Counted from the first letter of the stretch, positions 24,772 through 34,500 are shown. The stretch is 64,000 nucleotides of DNA from Falsiroseomonas algicola (GCF_011040385.1 NZ_JAAIKB010000019.1:1-64000); one strand, 5' to 3'. Notes: generated by a model from the sequence alone, not told the origin. Made by a program: numbers and translations.

Positions 24772-26340
24772 TTATTCGGCGGCTTCGCGGGTGACGGCGG
24801 CGGCGGGGCTCGGCTTCCGCTCCTCCAGCCCCTGCGGCGTGGCGCGGAAATGGGTCAGGGTGCGTTCGGCATGGCGCATCCGCAGCGACAGCGCCTTCTG
24901 CGCGTAGTCGCGCACCAGGCCCGCATGGGCGGGATCGTCGGCCAGGTTCTCGAACTGGTTCGGATCGCGTTCCAGGTCGAAGAACAGCGGCGGCAGCGCG
25001 GCGAAGTGGACGTATTTGTAGCGATCATCCTGCACGACGCAGAGGCTGCTTTCATCCATCGAGAGGCCGAGCTCGCCCTCCGGCTTCGAGTAGTGCACGT
25101 CACGGAAATCGTATTCGTAGTGCAGGACGTCGCGCCAATCCGCGGGCTTGTCCCCGGCGATGACGGGCAGCAGCGAACGGCCATCGACGCTGCGCGGCGC
25201 CTCACCCCCCAGCCATTCCAGGATGGTCGGCATCACGTCCACGCTTTCCGTGTAGCTGGCGTCGATCTCGCCGGCGCGATGCGTGCCGCCCGCGCCCTTC
25301 ACCACCAGCGGGATGCGGAAGCTCTCATCGAAATAGCCGACCTTGCCGAGCAGCCAATGGTCGCCGAGCTGCTCGCCATGGTCGGAGGTGAAGATGATGG
25401 TGGTGTCGTCCCACTGCCCCGTCTGCTCGAGGTAGTCGAAGACGCGGCCGAGGCAGTCATCGATCTCCGACATCAACCCGGCATAGGTCGCGCGCATCTG
25501 CCGGATCGCGGCCTCATCAAGGCCGGTCGCGACGCCGCCGGCGCCGTGGAAGAAGCTGCCCTGGCGGATGCCGCGGAGGTAGTGGCGCAGCATCGGATGC
25601 TGCGCGGCCTCCTCCTCCCACATCGCCCGCCGGATCGGCGCCGGCATGTCGGCGGGGTCGTACATCGTGTTGTAGGGCGCAGGCGCGATGAAGGGGGGAT
25701 GCGGGCGATAGTAGCCAAGGTGCAGGAACCACGGCTTGTCGCCCTTCCCCTTGAGGTAGGTCAGCGCCTTCTCCGTGAAGAAGGTGCTGTCCGACAGCTC
25801 CGCCGGGATGCGGCAGGGGCGGTTGGTGGCGCCGGGCACGGCGTCCTCGCCTTCCGGCAGCCAGATGTCTTCCCGCTTCGGCGGCAGCGTGTAGCCCTGA
25901 TGCGCCAGCCAGCCGAAATAGCCATCCATGTTCGGCTCGAAGGCGCCGACGCTGCGGAAGCCGTCCATCAGGTCGCCGAGCGTGGTGAAGCGCGGATCCT
26001 TCGGGCCGCTCGTGCGCGGATCCGGCGTGGTGGTGGTGTAGCCGATCAGCGCGGGATCATAGCCCAGCAGCCGCAGCTGCTTGCCGAGGTTGGTGTGGCG
26101 CGCATCCAGCGGCACGGTGTTCTGCACCGCACGGTGGTTCATCAGATACAGGCCCGTCAGCAGGCTGGCGCGCGCCGGGCCGCAAGGAACCGCGGTGGTG
26201 ACATGGTTGCGGAACGTCACGCCTTCGCGGCAGAGGCGGTCGAGGTTCGGCGTGCGCAGGAAATCCGCGCCGAGATGCGGCACGAAATCCGCCCGCCATT
26301 GATCGACCACGATGAGAAGTACGTTGCGCCGCTGCCGCAT
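24772..26340 (-). CDS. sulfatase/phosphonate monoester hydrolase-like protein with formylglycine motif
   Basis: Arylsulfatase-superfamily hydrolase, 522 aa, first gene of the operon. The core CxPxR motif is Cys53-Gly-Pro-Ala-Arg57 (VPCGPARASLLTG), which formylglycine-generating enzyme converts to the catalytic aldehyde. Metal residues are in VVDQWRADF and FTSDHGEQLGDH. The sequence after the motif (LYLMNHRAVQNTVPLDARH) and the long C-terminus resemble the rhizobial phosphonate monoester hydrolase group, which cleaves phosphonate, phosphodiester and sulfate esters. No signal peptide is seen, so the substrate is probably imported first. No formylglycine-generating enzyme gene is in the window. 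Confidence 0.88.
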   Translation of the reverse strand: MRQRRNVLLIVVDQWRADFVPHLGADFLRTPNLDRLCREGVTFRNHVTTAVPCGPARASLLTGLYLMNHRAVQNTVPLDARHTNLGKQLRLLGYDPALIGYTTTTPDPRTSGPKDPRFTTLGDLMDGFRSVGAFEPNMDGYFGWLAHQGYTLPPKREDIWLPEGEDAVPGATNRPCRIPAELSDSTFFTEKALTYLKGKGDKPWFLHLGYYRPHPPFIAPAPYNTMYDPADMPAPIRRAMWEEEAAQHPMLRHYLRGIRQGSFFHGAGGVATGLDEAAIRQMRATYAGLMSEIDDCLGRVFDYLEQTGQWDDTTIIFTSDHGEQLGDHWLLGKVGYFDESFRIPLVVKGAGGTHRAGEIDASYTESVDVMPTILEWLGGEAPRSVDGRSLLPVIAGDKPADWRDVLHYEYDFRDVHYSKPEGELGLSMDESSLCVVQDDRYKYVHFAALPPLFFDLERDPNQFENLADDPAHAGLVRDYAQKALSLRMRHAERTLTHFRATPQGLEERKPSPAAAVTREAAE

Positions 26341-26439
26341 GGATCCCCCGCCTTGTCCTGACGGGGGCGATCTACGCCCGCTGGGCGACCATCCGATGAC
26401 AGTCAGGCTGCGGGTTTGTGAAAGCGGGCACCCCTTCCG

Positions 26440-27654
26440 TCAGGCCAATGATCGTCGGCGCGGCAATCCGAGCGTGAAGAGCCAGCACGCCGCGAGCATG
26501 AGGGCGGAGCCCGCGAGGCAGGCCTCGAGGCCGCCCACCCCGTACAGCAGGCCCGACAGCAGGGTGCCCGCGAAGCGGCCCGCGGCATTGGCGGCGTAGT
26601 AGAAGCCCACATCCTCCGCCGCCTTCTCCGACCCCGCATAGGCCAGCACCAGGTAGGAATGGACGGAGGAATTGACTGCGAAGACGAAGCCGAACAGCGC
26701 GAGGCCCAGGACCACCACCAGGTCCGGCCGCGGGACATCGGCGGCCAGCGCGCCGGTCAGGACGACCGGCACCATGACCAGCAGCAGGGACCACCACCGC
26801 GCCGCCGGCACTTCCGCCGAAAGCCCGTCGGCGCTGCGGCGGACCAGCGATGGCGCCGCGGCCTGCACCACGCCGTAGCCGATGGTCCACAGCGCCAGGA
26901 ACGCGCCCACCATGGTGAAGGTCCAGCCGGCGGCATAGAGAAAGACCGGCAGCCCCACGACGAACCAGACATCCCGCGCGCCGAACAGGAAGAGGCGCGC
27001 CGCCGCCAGCAGATTGACGCCGCGGCTCTTGCCGAGGAATTCTCGCGCCGTCCGGGACGCCTTCGCCTTTCCGGCCAGCGGCGGCAGGGAGAGCACGACG
27101 CAGGCCAGCACCAGCGCCAGCGCCGCCGCCATGGCCCAGAGCGCGCCGCGGAAGCCCGCGACCTCCAGCAGCAACCCGCCCAGGAAGAAGCCCAGCCCCT
27201 TCATCGCGTTCTTGCTGCCGGTGAAGAAGGCGACCCAGCGGAACAGCCGCCCGGCAGCCTCGCCGGCCGTCAGCTTGATGGCGGATTTGCTGGCCGTCTT
27301 GGTCAGGTCCTTCGCGACGCCGCAGATCCCCTGCGCCACCACCACCCAGGCGACGGAGAGCGTGGCCCCCCAGGCCGGCGACATCGCCGACAGCAGAAGA
27401 AAGCCCGCGATCTGCGTGGCCAGCCCGATGGCCAGCATGCGCGTGATGCCGAAGCGCGTCGCCAGCCAGCCGCCGACCAGGTTGGCGCCGATGCCCGCGG
27501 CCTCATACAGCAGGAAGAGGAAGGCAAGCGTGAAGGGCGAATAGCCCAGCCGGAAGAAGTGCAGCAGCACCAGCATCCGCAGCGCGCCATCGGTCAGGGT
27601 GAAGCCCCAATAGGCCGCCGTGACGATGGCGTAGTGCCGGGTGCCGGCGTTCAA
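26440..27654 (-). CDS. arsJ: organoarsenical efflux MFS transporter ArsJ
   Basis: Inner-membrane major facilitator protein, 404 aa with about 12 spans. The ArsJ-type N-terminus is recognisable ([40 protein letters not shown]), as is the loop [20 protein letters not shown]. ArsJ exports 1-arseno-3-phosphoglycerate made by a dedicated GAPDH from arsenate (established for Pseudomonas aeruginosa). Its start overlaps the stop of the adjacent GAPDH gene by 4 nt, and it is the last gene of a three-gene arsenate operon. Confidence 0.92.
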   Translation of the reverse strand: MNAGTRHYAIVTAAYWGFTLTDGALRMLVLLHFFRLGYSPFTLAFLFLLYEAAGIGANLVGGWLATRFGITRMLAIGLATQIAGFLLLSAMSPAWGATLSVAWVVVAQGICGVAKDLTKTASKSAIKLTAGEAAGRLFRWVAFFTGSKNAMKGLGFFLGGLLLEVAGFRGALWAMAAALALVLACVVLSLPPLAGKAKASRTAREFLGKSRGVNLLAAARLFLFGARDVWFVVGLPVFLYAAGWTFTMVGAFLALWTIGYGVVQAAAPSLVRRSADGLSAEVPAARWWSLLLVMVPVVLTGALAADVPRPDLVVVLGLALFGFVFAVNSSVHSYLVLAYAGSEKAAEDVGFYYAANAAGRFAGTLLSGLLYGVGGLEACLAGSALMLAACWLFTLGLPRRRSLA

Positions 27655-28712
27655 AGGCTGACGCTTTCCAGGTGGCAGGCCAGGTCCACCATGCGGCAGG
27701 CATAGCCCATCTCGTTGTCGTACCAGGCATAGACCTTGAGCAGCGTACCATCGGTAACGAGCGTGCTGGCCGCATCCACGATCGCGCTTCGCGTGTCGCC
27801 GGCATAATCCGCGCTGACCAGCGGCCGCGCCTCATGGCCCAGGATGCCGGCCAGCGGCCCGGCCGCGGCGGCGGCGAACAGCGCGTTCACCTCCTCCGCG
27901 CTCGTCTCCCGCTTCATCTCGAAGACGCAGTCGGTCAGCGAGGCATTGAGCACCGGCGCGCGCACGGCATGGCCGTTCAGCCTGCCCTTCAGCTCCGGAT
28001 AGATCAGTGCGATGGCGGTGGCGCTGCCCGTCGTCGTCGGCTGCAGCGACAGCATGGCGGACCGCGCCCGGCGCAGGTCCTTGTGCGGCGCATCGACCAC
28101 GACATTGGTGTTGGTGGGATCGTGGATCGTGGTGATCTGGCCATGGCGGATGCCGATCGCCTCATGCACCACCTTCACCACGGGGGCGAGGCAGTTGGTG
28201 GTGCAGGACGCCGCGGTGACGATCGGGTGCCGCGTCGGATCGTAGAGGTCGTGGTTCACGCCGACGACGACGTTCAGCACGGTCTCCACCTTCACCGGCG
28301 CGGCGACGATGACGCGCTTCGCCCCGCGGTCGAGATGGCCCTGCAGCACGTCGGGCGTCAGGAACTTGCCTGTGCATTCCAGCACCAGATCGACACCCAG
28401 GTCGCCCCAGGGAATATCGGCCGGCCTGGCATGCTCGGAGAAGCCGATGCGCCGGTCGCCGGTGCGGGGGTCGCCGATGTGGATCGCCGCCGCGCCCTCC
28501 GCCGCGATGCGCGGCCCGCGCCAGCGGCCCTGCACGCTGTCGAATTCCAGCAGATGCGCACAGGCCGTGGCGCCGCCCTTGATCTCATTGAGGTGGACGA
28601 CCTCCAGCCTATTGCCGCGGCGCGGATCATCCTCTGGCCGATGCGCCCCCCCCATCGCCGCCCGCAACGCGAGCCGCCCGATCCGGCCCATGCCGGAGAT
28701 GCCGACCCTCAT
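27651..28712 (-). CDS. ArsJ-associated glyceraldehyde-3-phosphate dehydrogenase
   Basis: GAPDH-family enzyme, 353 aa, expected to form 1-arseno-3-phosphoglycerate from glyceraldehyde-3-phosphate and arsenate. The NAD-binding start is [19 protein letters not shown], the catalytic Cys170 lies in [12 protein letters not shown], the His follows in [12 protein letters not shown], and the C-terminal [16 protein letters not shown] is canonical. An extra loop near residues 23-35 ([12 protein letters not shown]) distinguishes it from glycolytic GAPDH. ATGA overlaps join it to the ArsR-ArsC gene upstream and arsJ downstream. Confidence 0.92.
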   Translation of the reverse strand: MRVGISGMGRIGRLALRAAMGGAHRPEDDPRRGNRLEVVHLNEIKGGATACAHLLEFDSVQGRWRGPRIAAEGAAAIHIGDPRTGDRRIGFSEHARPADIPWGDLGVDLVLECTGKFLTPDVLQGHLDRGAKRVIVAAPVKVETVLNVVVGVNHDLYDPTRHPIVTAASCTTNCLAPVVKVVHEAIGIRHGQITTIHDPTNTNVVVDAPHKDLRRARSAMLSLQPTTTGSATAIALIYPELKGRLNGHAVRAPVLNASLTDCVFEMKRETSAEEVNALFAAAAAGPLAGILGHEARPLVSADYAGDTRSAIVDAASTLVTDGTLLKVYAWYDNEMGYACRMVDLACHLESVSL

Positions 28713-29566
28713 GCCCGCGCCACCGCGCCGGGCTGCGCCAGCTCATCCAGCCGCGCCTTCAGCGCCATGCGGTCCAGCGTGCCGAAGGGCAGGCTGGTGA
28801 AGATGTCGAGCCGCCGGTGCAGCGCGGCATAGAGCTCGTTCAACAGGGTCGCGCGTTCCGGCGGGCTGCCGCTGAACTTGGCGGGATCGGGCAGCGGCCA
28901 GGCGGCGGTGATGGTGGTATCGCCGAAATCCGGGCAGGCCTGGCCGGCCAGCGTGTCGCAAAGCGCCACGACGAAATCCATGCGAGGCGCCTCGGGCCCG
29001 GTGAATTCCTGCCAGGATTTCGACCGCAGCGTCGAGACATCGTGGCCGAGCGCCTTGAGCTGCTGCAGCACTTCCGGCAGCGGCCCTTCCGCCGATGGTT
29101 CCGACCCCGCGGAGAAGGCGCGGAAGCGCCCGGCCCCGATCCGCGCCAGGATGGCTTCCGCCATGATCGACCGTGCGGCGTTCCGCGTGCAGAGGAACAG
29201 CACGTTGAAGACAGGGGGCTGCATCCGGGTGATCTCCCTGGAAGGGTCGAAGAGACGGGCGAGGTCGCCGCAGCGGTCAGGCGCCCCGCCGCAGCAGGCT
29301 TCGGCGAGGAAGGCGACCAGGGCGCGCAGCGCCGCGATCCGCGGCGCATAGACCAGGCTGCGCCCATGGCGCGTCGCGGCCACCAGGCCGACCTGTTCCA
29401 GCGCCTTGAGGTGGAAGGAGAGCGTGGAGGGCGCCACGCCAAGCCGCCCCGCGATGTCACCAGCGGCGAGGCCGCTGGGCCCGGCAGCCAGCAGGGTACG
29501 CATCAGGTCCAGCCGTGTGGGCTGGCCCAGCGCCATGAAGCCGGCAGCAGCCTGTTCCGTATCCAT
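28709..29566 (-). CDS. ArsR repressor-arsenate reductase fusion
   Basis: Two-domain protein, 285 aa. Residues 1-90 form an ArsR winged helix ([34 protein letters not shown]), and Cys91, Cys92 and Cys99 ([13 protein letters not shown]) make a likely arsenite sensor. Residues about 118-285 form a low-molecular-weight-phosphatase-type arsenate reductase with P-loop [15 protein letters not shown] (Cys126), further cysteines at 203 and 211, and [11 protein letters not shown]. The P-loop differs from the usual CTGNSARS. It leads the operon with GAPDH and arsJ, so one polypeptide would both repress the operon and reduce arsenate, while the other two genes export arsenate as an organic adduct. Confidence 0.92.
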   Translation of the reverse strand: MDTEQAAAGFMALGQPTRLDLMRTLLAAGPSGLAAGDIAGRLGVAPSTLSFHLKALEQVGLVAATRHGRSLVYAPRIAALRALVAFLAEACCGGAPDRCGDLARLFDPSREITRMQPPVFNVLFLCTRNAARSIMAEAILARIGAGRFRAFSAGSEPSAEGPLPEVLQQLKALGHDVSTLRSKSWQEFTGPEAPRMDFVVALCDTLAGQACPDFGDTTITAAWPLPDPAKFSGSPPERATLLNELYAALHRRLDIFTSLPFGTLDRMALKARLDELAQPGAVARA

Positions 29567-29623
29567 GATTCCAGAATAGTCGAAGCATGGATGCGGCGGC
29601 GTGAAGCTTCGGTGACAGGCGCC

Positions 29624-30658
29624 TCAGAAGGCCAGCTGCACCTTCATGGCGCGCGTGCGGTCACTGGCCAGGTCGAAGGCCCGCTTGGCTTCCGCCACCG
29701 GCACCACCTCCGTCAGCAGCGGCGTCACGTCGATGCGCCCCGCGCCCAGCGCCTCCACCGCCCAGCGGAATTCCTCATGGAAGCGGAAGGTGCCGCGCAG
29801 CGCGATCTCCTTCGCCACCAGCGCATTCACGGGCAGCGGCACCTCGCCCCCCAGGCCGAGCTGCACGATGGTGGCGCCGGGCCGCGCCGCCGCGATCGCG
29901 CCCGCCAGCGCCGCCCCGGCGCCGGACGCCTCGAACACCACGTCGAAATGCCCCTTCTCCGCGGCATAGGGTTCGAGGGCGGCGGGGTCCGCCCGCAGGT
30001 CCAGCGCGGCATCAGCGCCGAGGCGCCGAGCGATGGCGAGCGGCGCGGGGGACAGGTCCGTGCAGACCACCTCCCGCGCGCCGGCATGGCGGGCGACGAG
30101 GATCGCCAGCGCGCCGATCGGCCCCGTGCCCGTCACCAGCACGCGCGCGCCCATCAACGGCCCCGCCTGGCGCGCGGCATGCAGGCAGACCGCCAGCGGC
30201 TCCGCGAAGGCGGCGCGCGCCAGATCCATGCCGGGCGGCAGCGTCACGGCCTGCGCCTCCTCGCAGACCAGCGCCTCCCGGAAGGCGCCCTGCACATGGG
30301 GGAAGCGCATCGCGGAGCCGTAGAAGCGCATGTCGAGGCAATGGTTGGGCTTGCCTTCCAGGCAGTAGCGGCAGGCGCCGCAGGGGAGAGACGGGCTGAC
30401 GGCGACGCGGTCACCCGGCTGCACCGTGGTGACCTCGTGCCCCACCGCCGTGACCTCGCCGGCGACTTCATGGCCCAGCACCATCGGCTCCCGCAGCCGC
30501 ACCGTGCCGAAGCCGCCCTGGTGGTAGTAGTGCAGGTCTGACCCGCAGATGCCGCCGGCGCGGATGCGCACCGCCACCTGGCGCGGGCCGGGCGCCGCGG
30601 GGGGCGGCGCCTCCTCCACGCGAAGGTCGTGCGGGCCATGGATGATGACGGCCTTCAT
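29624..30658 (-). CDS. zinc-dependent alcohol dehydrogenase, L-idonate 5-dehydrogenase-like
   Basis: MDR-family NAD(P)-dependent polyol/sugar-acid dehydrogenase, 344 aa. The catalytic zinc Cys and His are in GGICGSDLHYYHQGG and VLGHEVAGEV. The structural-zinc cluster CGACRYCLEGKPNHC is complete, and the Rossmann motif is VLVTGTGPIGALAI. GSAMRFPHVQGAFREALV is typical of the L-idonate 5-dehydrogenase branch. No gluconate or idonate pathway neighbours are present, so the substrate is a family-level guess. It stands alone between the ars operon and the acyltransferase gene. Confidence 0.87.
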   Translation of the reverse strand: MKAVIIHGPHDLRVEEAPPPAAPGPRQVAVRIRAGGICGSDLHYYHQGGFGTVRLREPMVLGHEVAGEVTAVGHEVTTVQPGDRVAVSPSLPCGACRYCLEGKPNHCLDMRFYGSAMRFPHVQGAFREALVCEEAQAVTLPPGMDLARAAFAEPLAVCLHAARQAGPLMGARVLVTGTGPIGALAILVARHAGAREVVCTDLSPAPLAIARRLGADAALDLRADPAALEPYAAEKGHFDVVFEASGAGAALAGAIAAARPGATIVQLGLGGEVPLPVNALVAKEIALRGTFRFHEEFRWAVEALGAGRIDVTPLLTEVVPVAEAKRAFDLASDRTRAMKVQLAF

Positions 30659-30744
30659 GCTTCCTCTCCCCGGGGCCTGCCTTCACGCGGCGGCCGCTGG
30701 CCCGCATTCTCCACCGCGCGGCGCGCGCCGTCGATCCGGCCCGC

Positions 30745-33700
30745 TCAGGCCGCCACCGCCTGGGACGCCGCCGCCAGGCGCTGCACCGCGGGGTAGTCGA
30801 TCTTCCCCGTGCCCAGCAGCGGCATGGCCGCCACCGGCAACACCGCGCGCGGCACCATGAGTTCCGGCACGCCGCGCGCGCGGGCCTCCGCCAGGATGTC
30901 CCGCACCGCCGCATCGCGCCGCGTCGTCACCAGCAGCAGCGCCTCTCCCTTCCGCGCATCGGGCAGGCTGACCACGGCGTGCTGCGCCTCCGGCCACAGG
31001 GTCGCGACCAGGCTTTCCGCCGCGGTCATGGACACCATCTCGCCCGCGATCTTGGCGAAGCGCTTCGCGCGGCCGCGGATCTCGACGAAGCCCTGCGGGT
31101 CCAGCGCGACGATGTCGCCGGTGTCGTAGTCGCCGCCGCTCGGCACCAGCGCGCCGGGCGCGCTGGGCAGCAGGTAGCCCAGCATCACGTTCGGCCCGCT
31201 GACATGCAGGCGCCCCGCGCCCTCCACCCCCGGGACCGGTTCCAGCCGGTGGCGGATGCCGGGCAGGAAGCGGCCGACGGTGCCGGGGCGGTTGTTCATC
31301 GGCGTGTTGATGGCCAGCGCCGGCGCGGTTTCCGTCGCGCCATAGCCTTCCAGCAGCCGCACGCCGAAACGGTCGGCGAAGAGCCGCCGCGTCTCCTCCC
31401 GGATCTTCTCCGCGCCGCCGAAGATCATGCGCATGGCGTAGAAATCGTAGGCATGCGCATGGCGCGCCCAGCCATTCAGGAAGGTATCCGTGCCGAAGGC
31501 GATGGTGGCGTCGGTGTCGTAGATCAGCGCCGGCACCACGCGGTAATGCAGGGGCGAGGGATAGTGGAAGGTCCGCACCCCGTGCAGCAGCGGCAGCAGC
31601 GTGCCGCCCTGCAGGCCGAAGGAATGGAAGACCGGCATGGCGTTGAAGACGCGGTCGGCTGCCGTGAAGTCGATGACGGAGGCAAGCTGCGCGCAATTCG
31701 CCAGCAGCGATCGGTGGCTATGCACCACGCCCTTCGGCGTGCCCTCCGACCCGCTGGTGAAGAGCACCACGGCCCAGTCATCGGCCGCCGCGCGCGCGCC
31801 CGGCAGGCGGCGGGCGAAGGCGGCGTCCCACTGGGCGCGGAGCTTGTCGCGCAGCCCGATCCCGGCGCGGATATCCTCCAGCCAGAGGAACTCGACCTCC
31901 TGCTCCATCCGCGCCACCACGGCGCCGAGCCTGCCCTTCTCCACGAAGGCGCGGCTGGAGACGATGTGGCGCAGCTTCGCGGCGCGGCAGGCCGCCAGCA
32001 TGCCATCCGCCCCCGCGCTGAAGTTCAGCATGGCCGGCACCAGGCCGAAGGCCTGCAGGCCCATGAAGGCGACCAGCGTGGCATTGGCGTTGGGCAGCAT
32101 CAGCCCGACCGTCGCAGCCTCCCCCGTCACGCGCTGGGCAATCTGCCGGCCGAGCGCCGCAGCGCCCAGCACCAGCCGGTCATAGGAAACCGGCGCGCGG
32201 TTGATGTCCTCCGCGATCAGGGTGCGGCCGCCATGCAGCGCGCGGGCATCGAGCAGCGCCGCGAAGAGCGTGCGGTCCGTGTTCCGGGCCTGGAAGACCG
32301 TCTCCACCATCAGATCCTGCAGCGCGCGGCCGATCGCCTCCCGCCGCCGCCGCGGCGTCTGGCCTTCCAGCCGCGGCGGGTCGATCCGGACGGGCGGCAT
32401 GATGGTCAGCGACAGGCGCGGGAACCAGCGCATGGGCAGCTTGCCGCGCATGCGGCCGAGCCGGGTGAATTGCAGCCCCTCGATGCTGATGGGCAGGATG
32501 GTGGCGTCGGCCTTGTCGGCCACCACGCCGGCGCCCTCATAGACCTTCATCAGGCTGCCGGTCTTGGTCAGGCGGCCCTCGGGGAAGATCATCAGCTTCC
32601 GGCCGTCCCGCACCGCCTCCATCATCGGGCGGATGGCGAAGGGCGACTGGATGTCGACCTTGAAGGTCTCGACGGTCGCCAGGAAGGGCCGTACCCACCA
32701 GGCCTGCGCCATCCTCGTGTCGATGGCGAAGGTCGGGCTTTCCGGCAGGTAGCAGGCGATCAGGCAGGCATCCGCGAAGCTGAGGTGGTTGGCCACGATC
32801 ACCACGCGGTCGCCGGCGGCGCGGTAGTGGTCCAGCCCCTTCACCCGCACGCCGTGGAAGGTCTCGAAGTAGAAGCGGAACAGCGCGCGCAGCACCTGCT
32901 GCGGCAGCAGGCGGATGATCCAGCAGGCAACGGCGAGGTTGGCGATCGCCGCGGCCATCAGCACGGTCGCCGGCGCCAGGCCCAGCGCCGCCAGTCCCGC
33001 CGCCACGCCCGCCCCCGCCACCATGAAGACCGCGTTCACCACGTTATTGGCCGCGATCATCCGCGCCCGCCCCGTCTCCGGCGCGCCATCCTGCAGGATG
33101 GCGTAGAGGGGGACGGAGAAGATGCCCCCGCAGGCCGAGAGCAGGGCGAGGTCCACCAGGATGCGCCAGCCCGCCAGGCTGCCCAGCACATCACCCACCG
33201 TGGCGAGCCCACCCGCCGCCGTGCAGGCCGCCGCGAAATCCCAGAGGAAGACGGACATGCCGATCGCCGCGAAGGGCACGTGGCGGGGCGAGACCTCCCC
33301 CTTCAGCAGGACGGAGGATACCAGGGAGCCAGCGCCGACGCCGACCGCGAAGACGGTCAGGAACAGCGTCACCACATGGCCATCGGCGCCGAGCGTATCG
33401 CGGGCCAGAAGCGGGAATTCCGTCAGCAGCAGCGCGCCCACCGTCCAGAACCAGGACAGGCCGAGGATCGCCAGCCAGACCGGGCGGATCGACGCGGCCT
33501 GGCGCACCGTGCGCCAGGTCTCCGCCAGGATGTTCGCATTGATCCGCAGCGCCGGGTCGGCTGGCGGCGCCGGCAGCACGCGGAGCGCCGCCGCCACGCC
33601 GACCAGCGCGGCGCCGAGACCCACGGCGGAGACCAGAGTCGCCCCATCCTCTAGCAGGATCAGCGCGCCGCCGGCGACGGTGCCGGCCAGGATGGCGAGG

Positions 33701-34155
33701 AAGGTGGAAGCCTCGATCACGCCATTGCCGGCGACCAGCTCCTCGCCCCGCAGCTGCTCCGGCAGCAAGCCGTATTTCAGCGGGCCGAACATGGCGGATT
33801 GGACGCCGAGGCCGAACAGAACGGCGAGCAGGCCGGGGATGCTGCCGGTGGCGAAGCCGGCGGCCGCCGCGCCCATCAGCCCGACCTCCGCCAGCTTCGC
33901 GACCAGGACCAAGCGCGGCTTCGGGAAGCGGTCCGCCAGCTGCCCTGCCGTGGCGGAGAGCAGGATGTAGGGCGCGATGAACAGCGCACCCGCCAGGGCG
34001 GAAAGCCCCGCGCCGCCTGCCCCGAGCTTGAAGAGCGCCAGCACCACCAGCGCGTTCTTCACGAGGTTGTCGTTGAAGGCGCCGCAGGCCTGCGCGAGCG
34101 CGAGCGGCCAGAGGCGACGGGTCTTCAGGAGCGCGAAGGGAGAGGCGGGTGGCAT
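30745..34155 (-). CDS. trifunctional LplT-like transporter / PlsC acyltransferase / acyl-ACP synthetase (Aas-like)
   Basis: A 1136-aa fusion. About 1-410 is a 12-span LplT-type lysophospholipid flippase (FALLKTRRLWPLALAQACGA, FNDNLVKNALV). About 430-630 is a PlsC acyltransferase (ANHLSFADACLIACYLPESP with the usual HxxxxD as HLSFAD; FPEGRLTKTG). About 650-1136 is an AMP-forming acyl-ACP synthetase (VVLFTSGSEGTPKGVVHSH, EGYGATETAPALAINTPMN, SGGDYDTGDIVALDPQGFVE). In Escherichia coli the transporter is separate and Aas recycles 2-acyl-lysophospholipid; here all steps are in one inner-membrane protein. The ATG at 34155 has AGGAA upstream and is preferred to ATGs at 34185 and 34218, which lie inside the operator region. 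Confidence 0.9.
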   Translation of the reverse strand: MPPASPFALLKTRRLWPLALAQACGAFNDNLVKNALVVLALFKLGAGGAGLSALAGALFIAPYILLSATAGQLADRFPKPRLVLVAKLAEVGLMGAAAAGFATGSIPGLLAVLFGLGVQSAMFGPLKYGLLPEQLRGEELVAGNGVIEASTFLAILAGTVAGGALILLEDGATLVSAVGLGAALVGVAAALRVLPAPPADPALRINANILAETWRTVRQAASIRPVWLAILGLSWFWTVGALLLTEFPLLARDTLGADGHVVTLFLTVFAVGVGAGSLVSSVLLKGEVSPRHVPFAAIGMSVFLWDFAAACTAAGGLATVGDVLGSLAGWRILVDLALLSACGGIFSVPLYAILQDGAPETGRARMIAANNVVNAVFMVAGAGVAAGLAALGLAPATVLMAAAIANLAVACWIIRLLPQQVLRALFRFYFETFHGVRVKGLDHYRAAGDRVVIVANHLSFADACLIACYLPESPTFAIDTRMAQAWWVRPFLATVETFKVDIQSPFAIRPMMEAVRDGRKLMIFPEGRLTKTGSLMKVYEGAGVVADKADATILPISIEGLQFTRLGRMRGKLPMRWFPRLSLTIMPPVRIDPPRLEGQTPRRRREAIGRALQDLMVETVFQARNTDRTLFAALLDARALHGGRTLIAEDINRAPVSYDRLVLGAAALGRQIAQRVTGEAATVGLMLPNANATLVAFMGLQAFGLVPAMLNFSAGADGMLAACRAAKLRHIVSSRAFVEKGRLGAVVARMEQEVEFLWLEDIRAGIGLRDKLRAQWDAAFARRLPGARAAADDWAVVLFTSGSEGTPKGVVHSHRSLLANCAQLASVIDFTAADRVFNAMPVFHSFGLQGGTLLPLLHGVRTFHYPSPLHYRVVPALIYDTDATIAFGTDTFLNGWARHAHAYDFYAMRMIFGGAEKIREETRRLFADRFGVRLLEGYGATETAPALAINTPMNNRPGTVGRFLPGIRHRLEPVPGVEGAGRLHVSGPNVMLGYLLPSAPGALVPSGGDYDTGDIVALDPQGFVEIRGRAKRFAKIAGEMVSMTAAESLVATLWPEAQHAVVSLPDARKGEALLLVTTRRDAAVRDILAEARARGVPELMVPRAVLPVAAMPLLGTGKIDYPAVQRLAAASQAVAA

Positions 34156-34171
34156 CGGCGGGTTCCTGCTT

Positions 34172-34239
34172 TGAACAACGTTCATCGCCACGCTAGCCGT
34201 CACCTGAACATGGTTCAAGTAGCATTTGAACGGCGTTCA
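34172..34239. promoter_or_regulatory. three TGAAC-N3-GTTCA operators
   Basis: Perfect palindromes TGAACaacGTTCA (34172-34184), TGAACatgGTTCA (34205-34217) and TGAACggcGTTCA (34227-34239) have centres 33 and 22 bp apart, close to three and two helical turns. They lie just upstream of the Aas-like gene and ahead of the metE riboswitch. The shape suits a TetR-type dimeric repressor; no such gene is in the window. Confidence 0.7.
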
Positions 34240-34289
34240 GCATCCGGCAGCGCTCTTGCGGTGAACATCGCATAAAGATATCTGGATAT

Positions 34290-34500
34290 GGCGTTGGTCC
34301 CGCGCGAGCGGGTGAAAAGGGAAGTCCGTCCGGGGTTCGCGCCTCAAGTCGGACGCTGCCCCAGCAACTGTCGGCGGGAAGCCGCCGGCCCGATCCCTCC
34401 CTCCCTTTCCAGGGTCCGGGGGGCGCCACTGCGCAAGCGGGAAGGCAGGGCCGGCAGCGAGGGGCGCAAGCCCGGCACCCGCGAGCCAGGAGACCTGCCC
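34290..34500 (+). ncRNA. cobalamin riboswitch upstream of metE
   Basis: The aptamer hallmarks are present in order: GGTGAAAAGGGAAGTCCG near 34311, CCAGCAACTGTCGGCGGGAA near 34362, the GCCACTG box followed by GGGAAGGC near 34425-34446, and the B12 box GAGCCAGGAGACCTGCC at 34483-34499. In this class, adenosyl- or methylcobalamin binding shuts off the downstream gene. That fits metE, which is not needed when the cobalamin-dependent enzyme MetH can work. Confidence 0.95.

Noticed and set aside
22975-26361. 1128-codon plus-strand frame opposite the binding proteins and the sulfatase-like gene
   Set aside because: Shadow of three well-supported minus-strand genes. Composition is typical of high-GC antisense frames and no domain is recognisable.
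29567-29623. ArsR operator in the 57-nt region before the arsR-arsC fusion
   Set aside because: The autoregulatory operator must be about here, but I could not see a convincing inverted repeat; a GAAGCTTC palindrome and imperfect TTC/GAA elements are too weak to call.
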